Source: Chrysoporthe austroafricana (lineage: Eukaryota; Ascomycota; Sordariomycetes; Diaporthales; Cryphonectriaceae). From it: DNA of 64,000 nt. Under the pieces are notes generated by a model, which saw only the letters and a list, made by a program, of their open reading frames with translations, made no database searches and was not told the origin of the DNA. The stretch covers positions 806,001 through 870,000 of the forward strand of contig JYIP02000008.1 of NCBI GenBank assembly GCA_001051155.2, in the 5' to 3' direction. This document shows, in pieces, positions 45,295 through 53,932 of this stretch. Numbering within the stretch: position 1 is the first letter of the stretch; every line of letters begins with the position of its first letter. Made by a program: the position numbers and the translations under genes.

Positions 45295-46704
45295 ATGGAT
45301 GCAGAAACGTATTCTCCTTCTACTTCCGACTCCGAAAAGCCCAACTTCTCGGATCGAGAGAATGAGGCACAGTACGGAGTGGTCGATGAGAAAGGCGGCG
45401 CTGATGGGGCCGCCAGTCTACAAATCGCTGAGGATACCGACGCACGACGTCAGCCATCGGCCCCAGCACCGAGCGCGATCCCGTCCGGCGTCGACCCCAT
45501 ACCGAACGGCGGCCTGCAGGCCTGGCTGCAGGTCCTGGGCTCGTGGGTGGTCCTAGCCGCAACTTGGGGCCTGGTCAACACGTTCGGCGTCTTCCAGGCC
45601 TACTACGAAACCGACCTCCTCAGCACGTCCTCATCCGCGTCCATCTCCTGGATCGGCTCGCTACAGGCATGCCTGCTCATGCTCGTTGGGGTCGTGGCCG
45701 GGCCACTCTACGACGCCGGCTTCTTTCGACACCTGCTCATAACGGGACTCTTCCTCATCATCTTCGGCCAGTCCATGACCTCCCTCGGCACGGCGTACTG
45801 GCACATCCTGCTCGCGCAGGGGGTGTGCACCGGGGCCGGCATGGGTCTGTGCTTCCTGCCCTCGACGGCCATCCTGGCGCAGTACTTCTCAACGAGGCGG
45901 GCGCTTGCCATCGGGATCGCGAGCACGGGCAGCCCCATCGCGGGGATCGTCTTCCCCATCGTCTTCAGCAGCCTCGTCGACGCCGTGGGCTTCGGCTGGG
46001 CGACGCGCGTGATCGCCTTCATCCTCCTGGGCCTGAGCGCCGTCTCAGTCGTGTTCATGAGGACGCGGGTGCCGCCGTCGGGGAAGCACAGGGCGCTCGT
46101 CGACGCTGACGCCCTGCGGGACCCGGCCTTCTTGCTGTTCGTGGGCGCGAGCTTCTTCCTGTTCCTGTGCCTCTACATCGCCTTCTTCTACATCCAGCTG
46201 TTCGACGAGCTGCACGGTTTGTCGAGCCTGGGGTTCGCGCCGTACACGGTCACGCTGCTGAACGTGGGGAGCGTGTTTGGGCGGCTGATCCCGAACTTCC
46301 TCGCGGACAAGCTGGGGAGCGTTAACATTTGCGCCGCCTGCGCGGCCGTCTCGGCGGTCCTGCTGTACGGCTGGCTGGGGATTCGCGACCTGGGCGGGCT
46401 GGTCGTGTTCGCCCTGCTGTACGGGCTGTTCTCGGGCGGGATCGTGTCCGTCACGCCCAGCGCGGTCATGACCATGTCCCCCGACATGTCGCGCGTCGGC
46501 ACGCGGATGGGGATGACCTTCACGCTCACCGGGTTCTCCATCCTGCTCGGCACGCCCATTGCCGGCTGGATCCTGGGCGGGTTCAGCGAGAGCGAGTGGA
46601 GGGGTGTCATCGGGTATTCGGCGGCCGGCGTGACTGTCGGGACATGCCTGTACGGCTTCTCAAGGCTGGTGCTGTACAGGAGAAACGGCACATTAGTCGC
46701 GTGA
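45295..46704 (+). CDS. MFS monocarboxylate-type transporter (MCT/MCH family)
   Basis: A single GC-rich exon of 469 residues. Residues 1-65 are a hydrophilic cytosolic tail. Twelve hydrophobic segments follow. The family start motif GGLQAWLQVLGSWVVLAATW leads into WGLVNTFGVFQAYYE. TM4-5 carry GAGMGLCFLPSTAILAQYF and RRALAIGIASTGSPIAG, and TM7-8 carry the paired LLNVGSVFGRLIPNFLADKL. This is the fungal monocarboxylate porter-like clade (Mch family; Mch5 of yeast carries riboflavin), located in the plasma or vacuolar membrane. The substrate cannot be told from sequence; most such genes in filamentous fungi are uncharacterised. No biosynthetic cluster genes sit next to it. Confidence 0.92.
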   Translation: MDAETYSPSTSDSEKPNFSDRENEAQYGVVDEKGGADGAASLQIAEDTDARRQPSAPAPSAIPSGVDPIPNGGLQAWLQVLGSWVVLAATWGLVNTFGVFQAYYETDLLSTSSSASISWIGSLQACLLMLVGVVAGPLYDAGFFRHLLITGLFLIIFGQSMTSLGTAYWHILLAQGVCTGAGMGLCFLPSTAILAQYFSTRRALAIGIASTGSPIAGIVFPIVFSSLVDAVGFGWATRVIAFILLGLSAVSVVFMRTRVPPSGKHRALVDADALRDPAFLLFVGASFFLFLCLYIAFFYIQLFDELHGLSSLGFAPYTVTLLNVGSVFGRLIPNFLADKLGSVNICAACAAVSAVLLYGWLGIRDLGGLVVFALLYGLFSGGIVSVTPSAVMTMSPDMSRVGTRMGMTFTLTGFSILLGTPIAGWILGGFSESEWRGVIGYSAAGVTVGTCLYGFSRLVLYRRNGTLVA

Positions 46705-48514
46705 GATCTCTGATTGACGGGATGCTACATACATATTTTCAAAGTATGCACACGACGGAGCGCCTGATTTGTGTCATTTTCCCCCTCCGATTTGTTCTTT
46801 ATGGCAATAGAAGCATAGCGAGGATATAGATGACTCTGAAATAGTACTGCGACGATTGATACTTATTGTGAGGCGCCGTCCTGGCCGGCTGTGAGGTCTG
46901 TGCAGCGTTGAGGATTTCTTTCGGTGTCGTCGGCGTTATCCACATACCTATAGTCCTGGTTTTTCATTTCTGATCCTTGCCTATGCACGGCAATGGCAGA
47001 GAAAAAGCAAAAGCAAGACTCGGGCCCGGCCCCTTCATAGGTCGGTATCGCACCTTGCCTCAGCTCACGTCATCAGGTGACGTCCAGTGCGGCTCAAAAC
47101 TCGACGACAACATGCCACTCCATAAATCGTTCCAATACGACCTCACGCCCCATCGCCCACTCCACTCCGGAGAGCTCTTCGCAATCTCAGCTCGGCAGCG
47201 CAACCCGCCTGGTCTTAATAATGGTCTCCATCAGGATCCCGTCCAGCCAGCCTATGCCACGTCAAGCGATTGTACCCCAAGATACGGACTGACATGGTGC
47301 TGACGAGACGCCTTACAAAACATCCGCCAAGGGTATCTATCACCTATCTTCGATCTCGTGAACGTCATCTGGTCATCTGGGGAGATGCTAACATTATACT
47401 AGGCTATGCTATCGACATTCCTCTAGACATACCTCTAGAGAGATAGTGCACCAAGCCACCAAGAAATGACAACAGAGCAGGTGTTGTCCTCTGCTCGGTC
47501 GATGCTGTCGCTAGATAAGCTTCGGTCTATTCCCACACGCCTGCACAGGTTTTGTCACGTTTTGTCAGACCCGACAAATCTGCTGCTCCTATAGCGGCAT
47601 TAATAATCGGTTGGTGATGGCGAGGTCAGCCCTTATTCAGCGGGTGATTCAGGTGGACGGCCCCACGGATCCAGGGCAGCTCCCCCGCTATCTTCCCCGC
47701 CCTTACAGGGTTCCAGCGCATGACGGCCCTGGACGCTGGCCGGGATGGTTGCCCCCCCCCTACGGGATGCCGTATCGATCCTGGTGCATAACTCACAGTA
47801 ACCAGCTTACCCATAGCAGTAAGTGCACAGCTTCTGCAAACAGCAACGGCCTCGAGCCCTGGCCTCTGGACAGCTTAAGCTCCGTTCCCGGCCATGACCA
47901 GAGCAACCACCCTGCCACCCTTTTACCACGGCAGCTCGCGGATACGGTTCTGGCAGAACAGATGTGAGTATTGTGCTCGTGTGTCTCTGGAGCCGGATGG
48001 CCCATTCCTCCTCCTCAAAGCGTGGTCGGGCGGAGCCAGAGGACGACAGACCAGGCAGGGTACAATACAGTAGTGAGATTGACTGACAGGCAGACTGACA
48101 GGCAGACTGACAGGCCCACCTACCCACACACCCCTCATTATCTGATCATGAGCTGAGACAAGACAGACCGTCGGACGGCTTCAGGTACAAGTCTAGAGGG
48201 TTCGGCCGACGGGCTGAACCCGGACGTGCTGGGCTACGACGGTCGTGAGTCCCGCCCCGCCAGCGCAAGCTGCATTCTCTGGTTGACCCCCCGTCTAGCA
48301 TCCCACATCTGGGAACGTCGCCTGGGATCCCGGCCTCATTGCGTCAAAGATGCGACGGCGCTTGTCAATATAAGGTCCTCCTGGGCGCCCACCTCTGCCC
48401 CTCTCCCTCTCGACCTTCGATCCCAGCCAGACAGCTTCTGTATCTCCGAATTGACGCTAGATCACCTGTGATACCTCCCAGTTCTCTCATCCGACTAACC
48501 GAAGTACCGTCAAG
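46705..48514. other. Intergenic, MFS gene to quinone reductase gene
   Basis: About 1.8 kb with short unsupported open frames (46977-47303, 47611-47967, 47807-48127). It contains the 12-base tandem repeat at 48081-48115. The CT-rich stretch before 48514 is the leader of the next gene. Confidence 0.4.
48081..48115. repeat. 12-base tandem repeat, about three copies
   Basis: GACTGACAGGCA repeats twice in full and once without its last base. It is intergenic and shows no link to a mobile element. Confidence 0.8.
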
Positions 48515-49398
48515 ATGGCGCCCAAGATCGCTGTTGTCTACGTGAGTAGCTCACGTCCCCCTCCGCATCCTGAGGCCCTCGCTGCCCGTCCGTGTTGTCA
48601 TCTGGTCCAGAGACCTGCCGTCACGGTTGCGTCCTCAGGTGGCATGCGGAACGGACACGCCCAAGACACGGGTGTAACCTGGACGAAAACAATAGCTAAC
48701 ACATTTACCGCTCCGTCAGTACTCCATGTATGGCCACGTCAAGACCATGGCCGAGGCCGAGGTCAAGGGCATCCAGGCCGCCGGTGGTTCTGCCGATCTC
48801 TTCCAGTACGTCTCAGACCCCTCTCGGCCCTCCACTGCCCTCCACCCCCTCCGGCCCCGGGACCTGTGCAAGCTGACACCGCTCGCAAACCTCCAGGATC
48901 CCTGAGACCCTCTCCGAGGAGGTGCTGGGCAAGATGCATGCCCCGCACAAGCCCTCCGACGTGAAGACGCTCACGAGCCCGGCCACGCTCGCCGAGTACG
49001 ACGCCTTCATCCTCGGCATCCCCACCCGCTTCGGCAACTTTCCCGCGCAGTGGAAGGCCTTCTGGGACCAGACCGGCTCTCAGTGGCAGACCGGCGGCTT
49101 CTACGGCAAGATGGCCGGCATTTTCCTCTCCACCGCCTCCCCCGGCGGCGGCCAGGAGTCCACCGCTCTCAACGCCATGTCCACCCTCGCCCACCACGGC
49201 ATCATTTACGTCCCGTTCGGTTACGCCAAGGCCTTTGCCCAGCTCACCAACCTCAGTGAGGTCCACGGCGGCTCACCCTGGGGCGCCGGCACCTTCGCCG
49301 CCGGCGACGGATCCCGCCAGCCCAGCGCCCTGGAGCTCGAGATGGCCGAGATCCAGGGCAAGGCTTTCTACGAGACGGTGAGCAAGTATACGGGTTGA
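48515..49398 (+). CDS. NAD(P)H:quinone oxidoreductase, WrbA/Ycp4/Pst2 flavodoxin-like family (Alt a 7-type)
   Basis: Three exons (48515-48541, 48720-48805, 48897-49398) give 204 residues to the first stop. The flavodoxin fold begins MAPKIAVVY, then [19 protein letters not shown] (FMN phosphate loop), [52 protein letters not shown] and [18 protein letters not shown]. It reduces quinones by two electrons with FMN, protecting against redox stress; fungal members include the allergens Alt a 7 and Cla h 7, and Pst2 and Ycp4 of yeast. The first coding exon has only nine codons. The stop TGA at 49396 is followed by CTA and a further 55 open codons ending in a CaaX box (see next entry). The 204-residue form matches the usual length of the family. 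Confidence 0.95.
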
Positions 49399-49566
49399 CT
49401 ACATGACAGTGACGCAAAGGAGGGGGCTGCTGCTGCGGGCTCCTCGGGAGCCGCGCCTGCGGCCACGAAGGATACTAAGGCGGCTGGGCAGAACGGCGCC
49501 GCGAAAAAGGACAAGAAGGAGGGCGAGGGCCCGTGTGGGCTGCCGAAGAAGTGTATGATCATGTGA
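49399..49566 (+). CDS. Candidate readthrough extension of the WrbA/Ycp4 protein ending in a CaaX box
   Basis: Directly after the TGA stop (49396-49398) the same frame continues CTA CAT GAC AGT and stays open for 55 codons to a second TGA at 49564-49566. The encoded tail is Ala/Lys/Gly-rich (AKEGAAAAGSSGAAPAAT, then AKKDKKEGEGP) and ends CGLPKKCMIM, a CaaX prenylation box with a nearby second cysteine. TGA CTA is an efficient stop-readthrough context known in fungi and animals. Yeast Ycp4, a paralogue, also has a Lys/Ala-rich tail ending in a CaaX-type motif (recalled from memory). Alternatively a 42-base intron (49378-49419, GTGAGC...CAAAG, phase 0) could remove the stop. Either way the tail looks under coding selection. 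Which route is used cannot be told here. Confidence 0.6.
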   Translation, partial: LHDSDAKEGAAAAGSSGAAPAATKDTKAAGQNGAAKKDKKEGEGPCGLPKKCMIM

Positions 49567-49831
49567 TGCCATAGCTCGGGAATCAAAATAATGCAAATCA
49601 GGACACTCAAGCATATGTGCCTAAAGGTGCTGCAACGTGATACTGCTTACGCCGTGCAGTATTTCTGCGATTTCCCCTTATGCACAGCGGCGATAAGTCA
49701 AGAACATCCAATCATGAAAATCAACGCCTCACTCCTGACGCCCCGGCCTCATCGTTCGCGTACTAACCGTGGGCTCTCCAGGTCCACCCGGTTTAGCCCG
49801 TCCTGTGCTCTAGTCTCATCCGCTGGATGCC

Positions 49832-50764
49832 TCACAGCCTTGCCTTCTCGTCCTTCATCTTCAGCGCATCTTCCCACCAAGGCCACACGCTCGGCCCGTC
49901 CTCCGGCATCGTCCCCTTCATCAGCGGATCCCTCTTCTCCACGAAGCTCCTCACGCCTTCGACAAAGTCCGCCTTCTGGAACAGGTCGAACAGCACCTTG
50001 CTCTCGAGCAGGTGCGCCTCCTCGGGCGTGCCGGGGCCGCGGTAGATCATGTCCCGCATGACGACGGCGCTGACCACGCTGGCGTTCCGGACCACGTCGG
50101 CGGCGATCTCCAGCGTGCGGGGCAGCACGGCCGCCGGTTCGTCGACGAGGGTGAAAAGCCCGTCCAGCAGCGGGTGGGCGGCCGGGTAGGCGGCACCCGT
50201 GGTGGCGAGGTGCAGGGCGCGCGAGGCGCCGAGGAGCCGCGGCAGGAAGAAGGAGCTGCAGCCCTCGAGGACGAGCCCGCGGCGGGCGAAGACGAAGCCG
50301 ACCCGAGCCCGGGCGGGCGCCACGCGCACCGCGCACGGCAGCGTCATGGTCGCGCCGATGCCCACCGCGCTGCCGTTCATCGCCGCCACCACTGGCTTGT
50401 TGCACCGGAAGATGGCGAGCGCTGCCCGCCCGCCCCCGTCGCGGTGCGTGTCCCGCGTCGCCCCCGCCAGCCGTCCAGCCTCGCCCGCGCCCGGCGGCGC
50501 CGCGAGGTCCATCCCCGCGCAGAAGATCCGGTTGGTCGGGTCGGAGCCCGTGAGGACGACGCACCGCACGCGCGGGTCCGCGGAGAGGAGGCTGAAGGCG
50601 CGCTCAATGGAGGTCATCATGACCGTGTTGAAGGCGTTTTTTGCGGCGGGGCGGTCAAGGACTACGAGGACTATAGGGGTCACTGTGGGGGAGGACGGCG
50701 GGTGGTGGGAGAGTTTGAGGGCGGGGAGGTCGAGGGTCTCGTAGGAGGATGGGAGGTCCGGCAT
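49832..50764 (-). CDS. Peroxisomal enoyl-CoA hydratase/isomerase (crotonase family)
   Basis: A single GC-rich exon of 310 residues. Crotonase signatures appear in order: LDRPAAKNAFN near residue 36, FCAGMDLAAPPGAGEAG (oxyanion-hole loop) near 81, AAMNGSAVGIGATMTL (second oxyanion-hole helix) near 127, and FARRGLVLEGCSSFFLPRLL near 160, where the Glu of LEG sits at the catalytic glutamate position. The C-terminus ends DEKARL, and ARL is an accepted PTS1 variant, so import into peroxisomes is likely, for fatty acid beta-oxidation as hydratase or delta3-delta2-enoyl-CoA isomerase (Eci1-like). Which of the two reactions is run is not resolved by the motifs. It faces the quinone reductase gene tail to tail with about 0.27 kb between. 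Confidence 0.92.
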   Translation of the reverse strand: MPDLPSSYETLDLPALKLSHHPPSSPTVTPIVLVVLDRPAAKNAFNTVMMTSIERAFSLLSADPRVRCVVLTGSDPTNRIFCAGMDLAAPPGAGEAGRLAGATRDTHRDGGGRAALAIFRCNKPVVAAMNGSAVGIGATMTLPCAVRVAPARARVGFVFARRGLVLEGCSSFFLPRLLGASRALHLATTGAAYPAAHPLLDGLFTLVDEPAAVLPRTLEIAADVVRNASVVSAVVMRDMIYRGPGTPEEAHLLESKVLFDLFQKADFVEGVRSFVEKRDPLMKGTMPEDGPSVWPWWEDALKMKDEKARL

Positions 50765-51814
50765 TTTTGAGATATGGTACCCTGGAGAGCGTATCTTTGC
50801 TCATATGAGTGCCTGTTGTCAGGTTGACGAGGTAGAATTTGGTGAAGCTTAGTCCTCACGAGAAGCCTTTCGAAAGTTTGATACCTCTCACTTGGCCCCT
50901 GGGGGCGGCTTGTGAAAGGAAAGCATGTACCAGAGCAAGACGTCACAGCAAGAAATAATGCCGAGGTCAAATCCGCTTAGCCGAGCAACAGATTTCATAC
51001 CTTATGTCGAAAATACAAATAATGGCATCAGAAACTGTAATTGGATCACGACAATGGTGAAGGCATTAAGTAAAACTTAGAGACGAACACAGCCTGGATG
51101 TGCTTCCTCCGAAAAAGGCCGAGTCTGGGTACATGCATAAGTGAAGTGTTGGGATGGTCTATAGAGATATGCGTCCGTAACAATTCAAATTGTTATTTTA
51201 GTTGGCATAGGTGATTCTGCGGGCTTCAGATTATCTCGTTGTATTTATTAAATAGCCTTGACTCGTTCATTATGCACTGCACCTTTAGTCTTAAAGGCTG
51301 ATGTGGAATGAAAAGAGAATGCCTTGCCCTGTCCTGCTGCCCCCAACCACGTTTGATCAACTCTTGTGTGATATTTCATGCTTAGGAACATATTTATAGT
51401 CTTTGTTTTCCGTTCTTACTTAGTTGCTCTTGTGCGGGACTTGCTCGTGGTAAAGGAACTTTCAGAGGAGCCGGGGCTTCTTGATTTCAGTCAGTGGTCA
51501 GGTGCGAGCAGCTTCAATATCAGAGGTCAGAGTATGACTGAAATAAACTGTGAAGAATGAAACAGTACCCACAATGCTGTTGCCGGAGTGAGAGTGCGAT
51601 TTGACACAGTTCGGAGCACGAACCGCGATACGAACTAAAATCGTAATAGAAGATCCGTAAGAGGGAAGACGATCAAGCACAGTGACAACGAGAGCCGCAC
51701 GGCCGTACATCGGGTCCTCCTTCATGTTGATTGCGATTGAATTGAGACATAGGTCCTCCTGTCGTTCAATCTACCTGAAATTGTCTCTCCCTCACTCCAT
51801 CCCCAGGGGAAAGT
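50765..51814. other. Intergenic, crotonase promoter and beta-flanking 3' flank
   Basis: AT-rich in 50960-51430. No supported gene; short open frames at 51378-51725 overlap on both strands without recognisable content. Confidence 0.4.
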
Positions 51815-52855
51815 TTACATGAACTTGCTCGCCAAGCTCATCAGCCCGCCGCTGCTCTGGGCCTGGCTCTTCATGTACATCTTGAGCGCCATCTCACCGG
51901 CCTGCTGCACGGCGCTCTCCTTGGACGCGCTGGAGCTGACCCGGCCCGAGGAGGCCTGCGAGTCGAACAGCTTGCTCGCCTCGCTCATGGCCAGGCCGAT
52001 GAACTCGCTCTGCGACCCGCCTCCAGAGCTGCCCGTAAACATCTTCAGCGCCTGCATGGCGGCCGCATTGCCCATGGACCCGGAGTCAGCCTCACCGCCG
52101 TCGTCCTCGCCGCCGAAGAACTTCTTGTGGTGGGCAACGGCCGCTACAACTCTGGTTAGCGTTCATGATCGCCCTAGGCTACCTCTCTCGTCTCTCCCCT
52201 ATCCTATCCCTCCCTCCCTGTGTGTATGTTCATATGTTTGTAATCGGGCGGACGGAGGAGCGTGACGTACCCTGCTCATCAACCTCCTCGTTGGCGAGCT
52301 GGCTCTTCTTGCCCATGAACTGCCCCATGATCCCCGAGAAGAAGTCGGAGCCGCCCGAGCCGCCCGCGTTGCGCGAGGCGTGCTCCGCCGCGCGCTGGTG
52401 GAAGCCATCTTCCTCGCTGTCGTCGCGGGGCACAAATCCACGGTTAGGCACTACGGGGGAGGCAGTCTGTCAGTCGGGCTGTTGTAATTCTCCGGGATTG
52501 GCGGCGTGGCTGCCGAGCTGAGGGGACAATTGAGGGGGGAGATGTGAGACGTGTAGGGCCGGGGGTGGACTTGCTCCTCTCGCCATCGTAGCCACCACCG
52601 GAGCTGTAGGCACCGCCTGTTTGCAGTTGGGTCAGTACTGTCTGCCGCGTGTTCTCGAGACCGGACGTTCGTTCTTACTGCCGAATTCTGCATTCAAAAC
52701 ATAATCAGTATGCAGTACTTCCTCGCGGGTCGGACAGCGTCGAGCCGAGGCCGCAGGAGCTTCGCGGCGTCTGACGCTGCACCTTATGACGATGGCGGGG
52801 TAGCTCCAACAATCGCTCCACGTAACTCACCGGGCTGTTCGCGCTCGTAAGACAT
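51815..52855 (-). CDS. Beta-flanking protein (DUF7721-type)
   Basis: Five exons on the minus strand: 52855-52831, 52687-52679 (9 bases), 52616 to about 52551, 52450-52271 and 52143-51815, giving about 202 residues. The protein begins MSYEREQPG, then a Gly/Ser/Tyr-rich part (SGAYSSGGGYDGER). The charged middle includes FHQRAAEHASRNAGG and FFSGIMGQFMGKKSQLANEE. The conserved C-terminus is AHHKKFFGG, MGNAAAMQALKMFTG, SQSEFIGLAMSEASKLFD and QQAGEMALKMYMKSQAQSS. This is the family annotated beta-flanking protein in filamentous fungi; its function is unknown. The exon 3 to 4 junction is uncertain: two poor donors (about 52551 GTCTCA, or GTGGTG about 52598) fit phase. The 9-base exon is supported by frame and good AG/GT borders. 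Confidence 0.82.
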
Positions 52856-53932
52856 CTTTCCTAGGAAACTGTTGGGGTTTCCCTAAGCGTTTGGCTGCTT
52901 GCTTGCTGGATATATCACGTTCTGCAGGCTGGGGGGGGGGGCGGCGCTTGAAGAGGCACGGTTCTTGGTTGCCGTCGTTGACAAGAAGGCGTGGTGCAGG
53001 GCCCTTAGCTGTCGTATATAAAGCCGCGCTGCATTGTACGGGCTCCGGTGACTGGCTGCCTCTCGAGGAGGGGTTGCATCACTGGCCTCTCCCGGAGGCG
53101 CAGCGGACCCCACATCGTGAGCTGGAACGAGCTGTGAGGTGACGTTGGTGGGGACCTGAAACCTGGAAGGCCCCGACCGCCTCTTGCCTTGGCTTGCCCA
53201 CTCAAGCATGAGCATGATACGAGGAGACTAGAGCCGGGCGTGTTGCTTTGCAAAAACAGACCGTGCTAAAGTAATTACCTCTACTTCGAGCTTTCCAGCA
53301 GGACCAATAGCAGGCCTGGCCACGAACCTCCCGCACAAACCCCCGAATGCCTGCTTGGCCTGTCCGAACGTCTTCAGCTACGACATCCCGAGGCACGTCC
53401 CAAAGAGACATAGTGAACTTGTTGAGCGCTGGTAGTTGTCTACTGGGCCTCTTGATTATACGTCCGTACTCATCCTGGGAGCCGATCTTTCGTCCGGTCG
53501 AACAGCCGACGACCTCACCAGCACCACGTCCAACCCACTGCTTCTGTGACGCCGTCACACCGTCCGAAGTTGTACAAGTGAGCTAGGGCCCCATTAAAGT
53601 CCTACAGAACATGCCTATTACATGGTAGCAATTGGTATCCCCGCCAGGCATTTTCCCTATATAGAAACACCCAGTCTGAACTCCCGCAAGTCGTATACAG
53701 CAGGAATAGTTGCGCAGCCATGATACCACAAGCTCGTAAAGTAAAGTAGAATGTCCCTCAAGTCCAAGACGCCGTCTCGCGAGAATCTATCCGTGATCGG
53801 CGGCTGATGGTAAACCGTGATGCTATCCGTATGAACGCCGCTGCGCGCCAGGAGCAAAGAAGGAAGAAGAAGAAACAAAAAAAAGAAAAAGAAGAAGGAG
53901 AAAACGAATTAGAGCTGAGCCGTGCCAGAAAA
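52856..53932. other. Intergenic, beta-flanking promoter and white collar 2 3' flank
   Basis: TATATAAA at 53015-53022 is the only promoter-like element and points away from the beta-flanking gene. A minus-strand open frame of 118 codons at 53202-53558 has ordinary composition but no recognised domain. An A/G-rich tract (53858-53910) marks the white collar 2 3' flank. Confidence 0.4.

Noticed and set aside
45295..49398. A secondary-metabolite gene cluster around the MFS transporter
   Set aside because: No polyketide synthase, peptide synthetase, terpene cyclase or P450 gene lies near; neighbours are housekeeping.
49749..50770. Open frames of 252-271 codons overlapping the crotonase gene on both strands
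   Set aside because: Shadow frames of very GC-rich coding sequence.
53202..53558. Minus-strand open frame of 118 codons between the beta-flanking and white collar 2 genes
   Set aside because: Ordinary composition but no domain or conserved-looking motif; not enough for a gene call.
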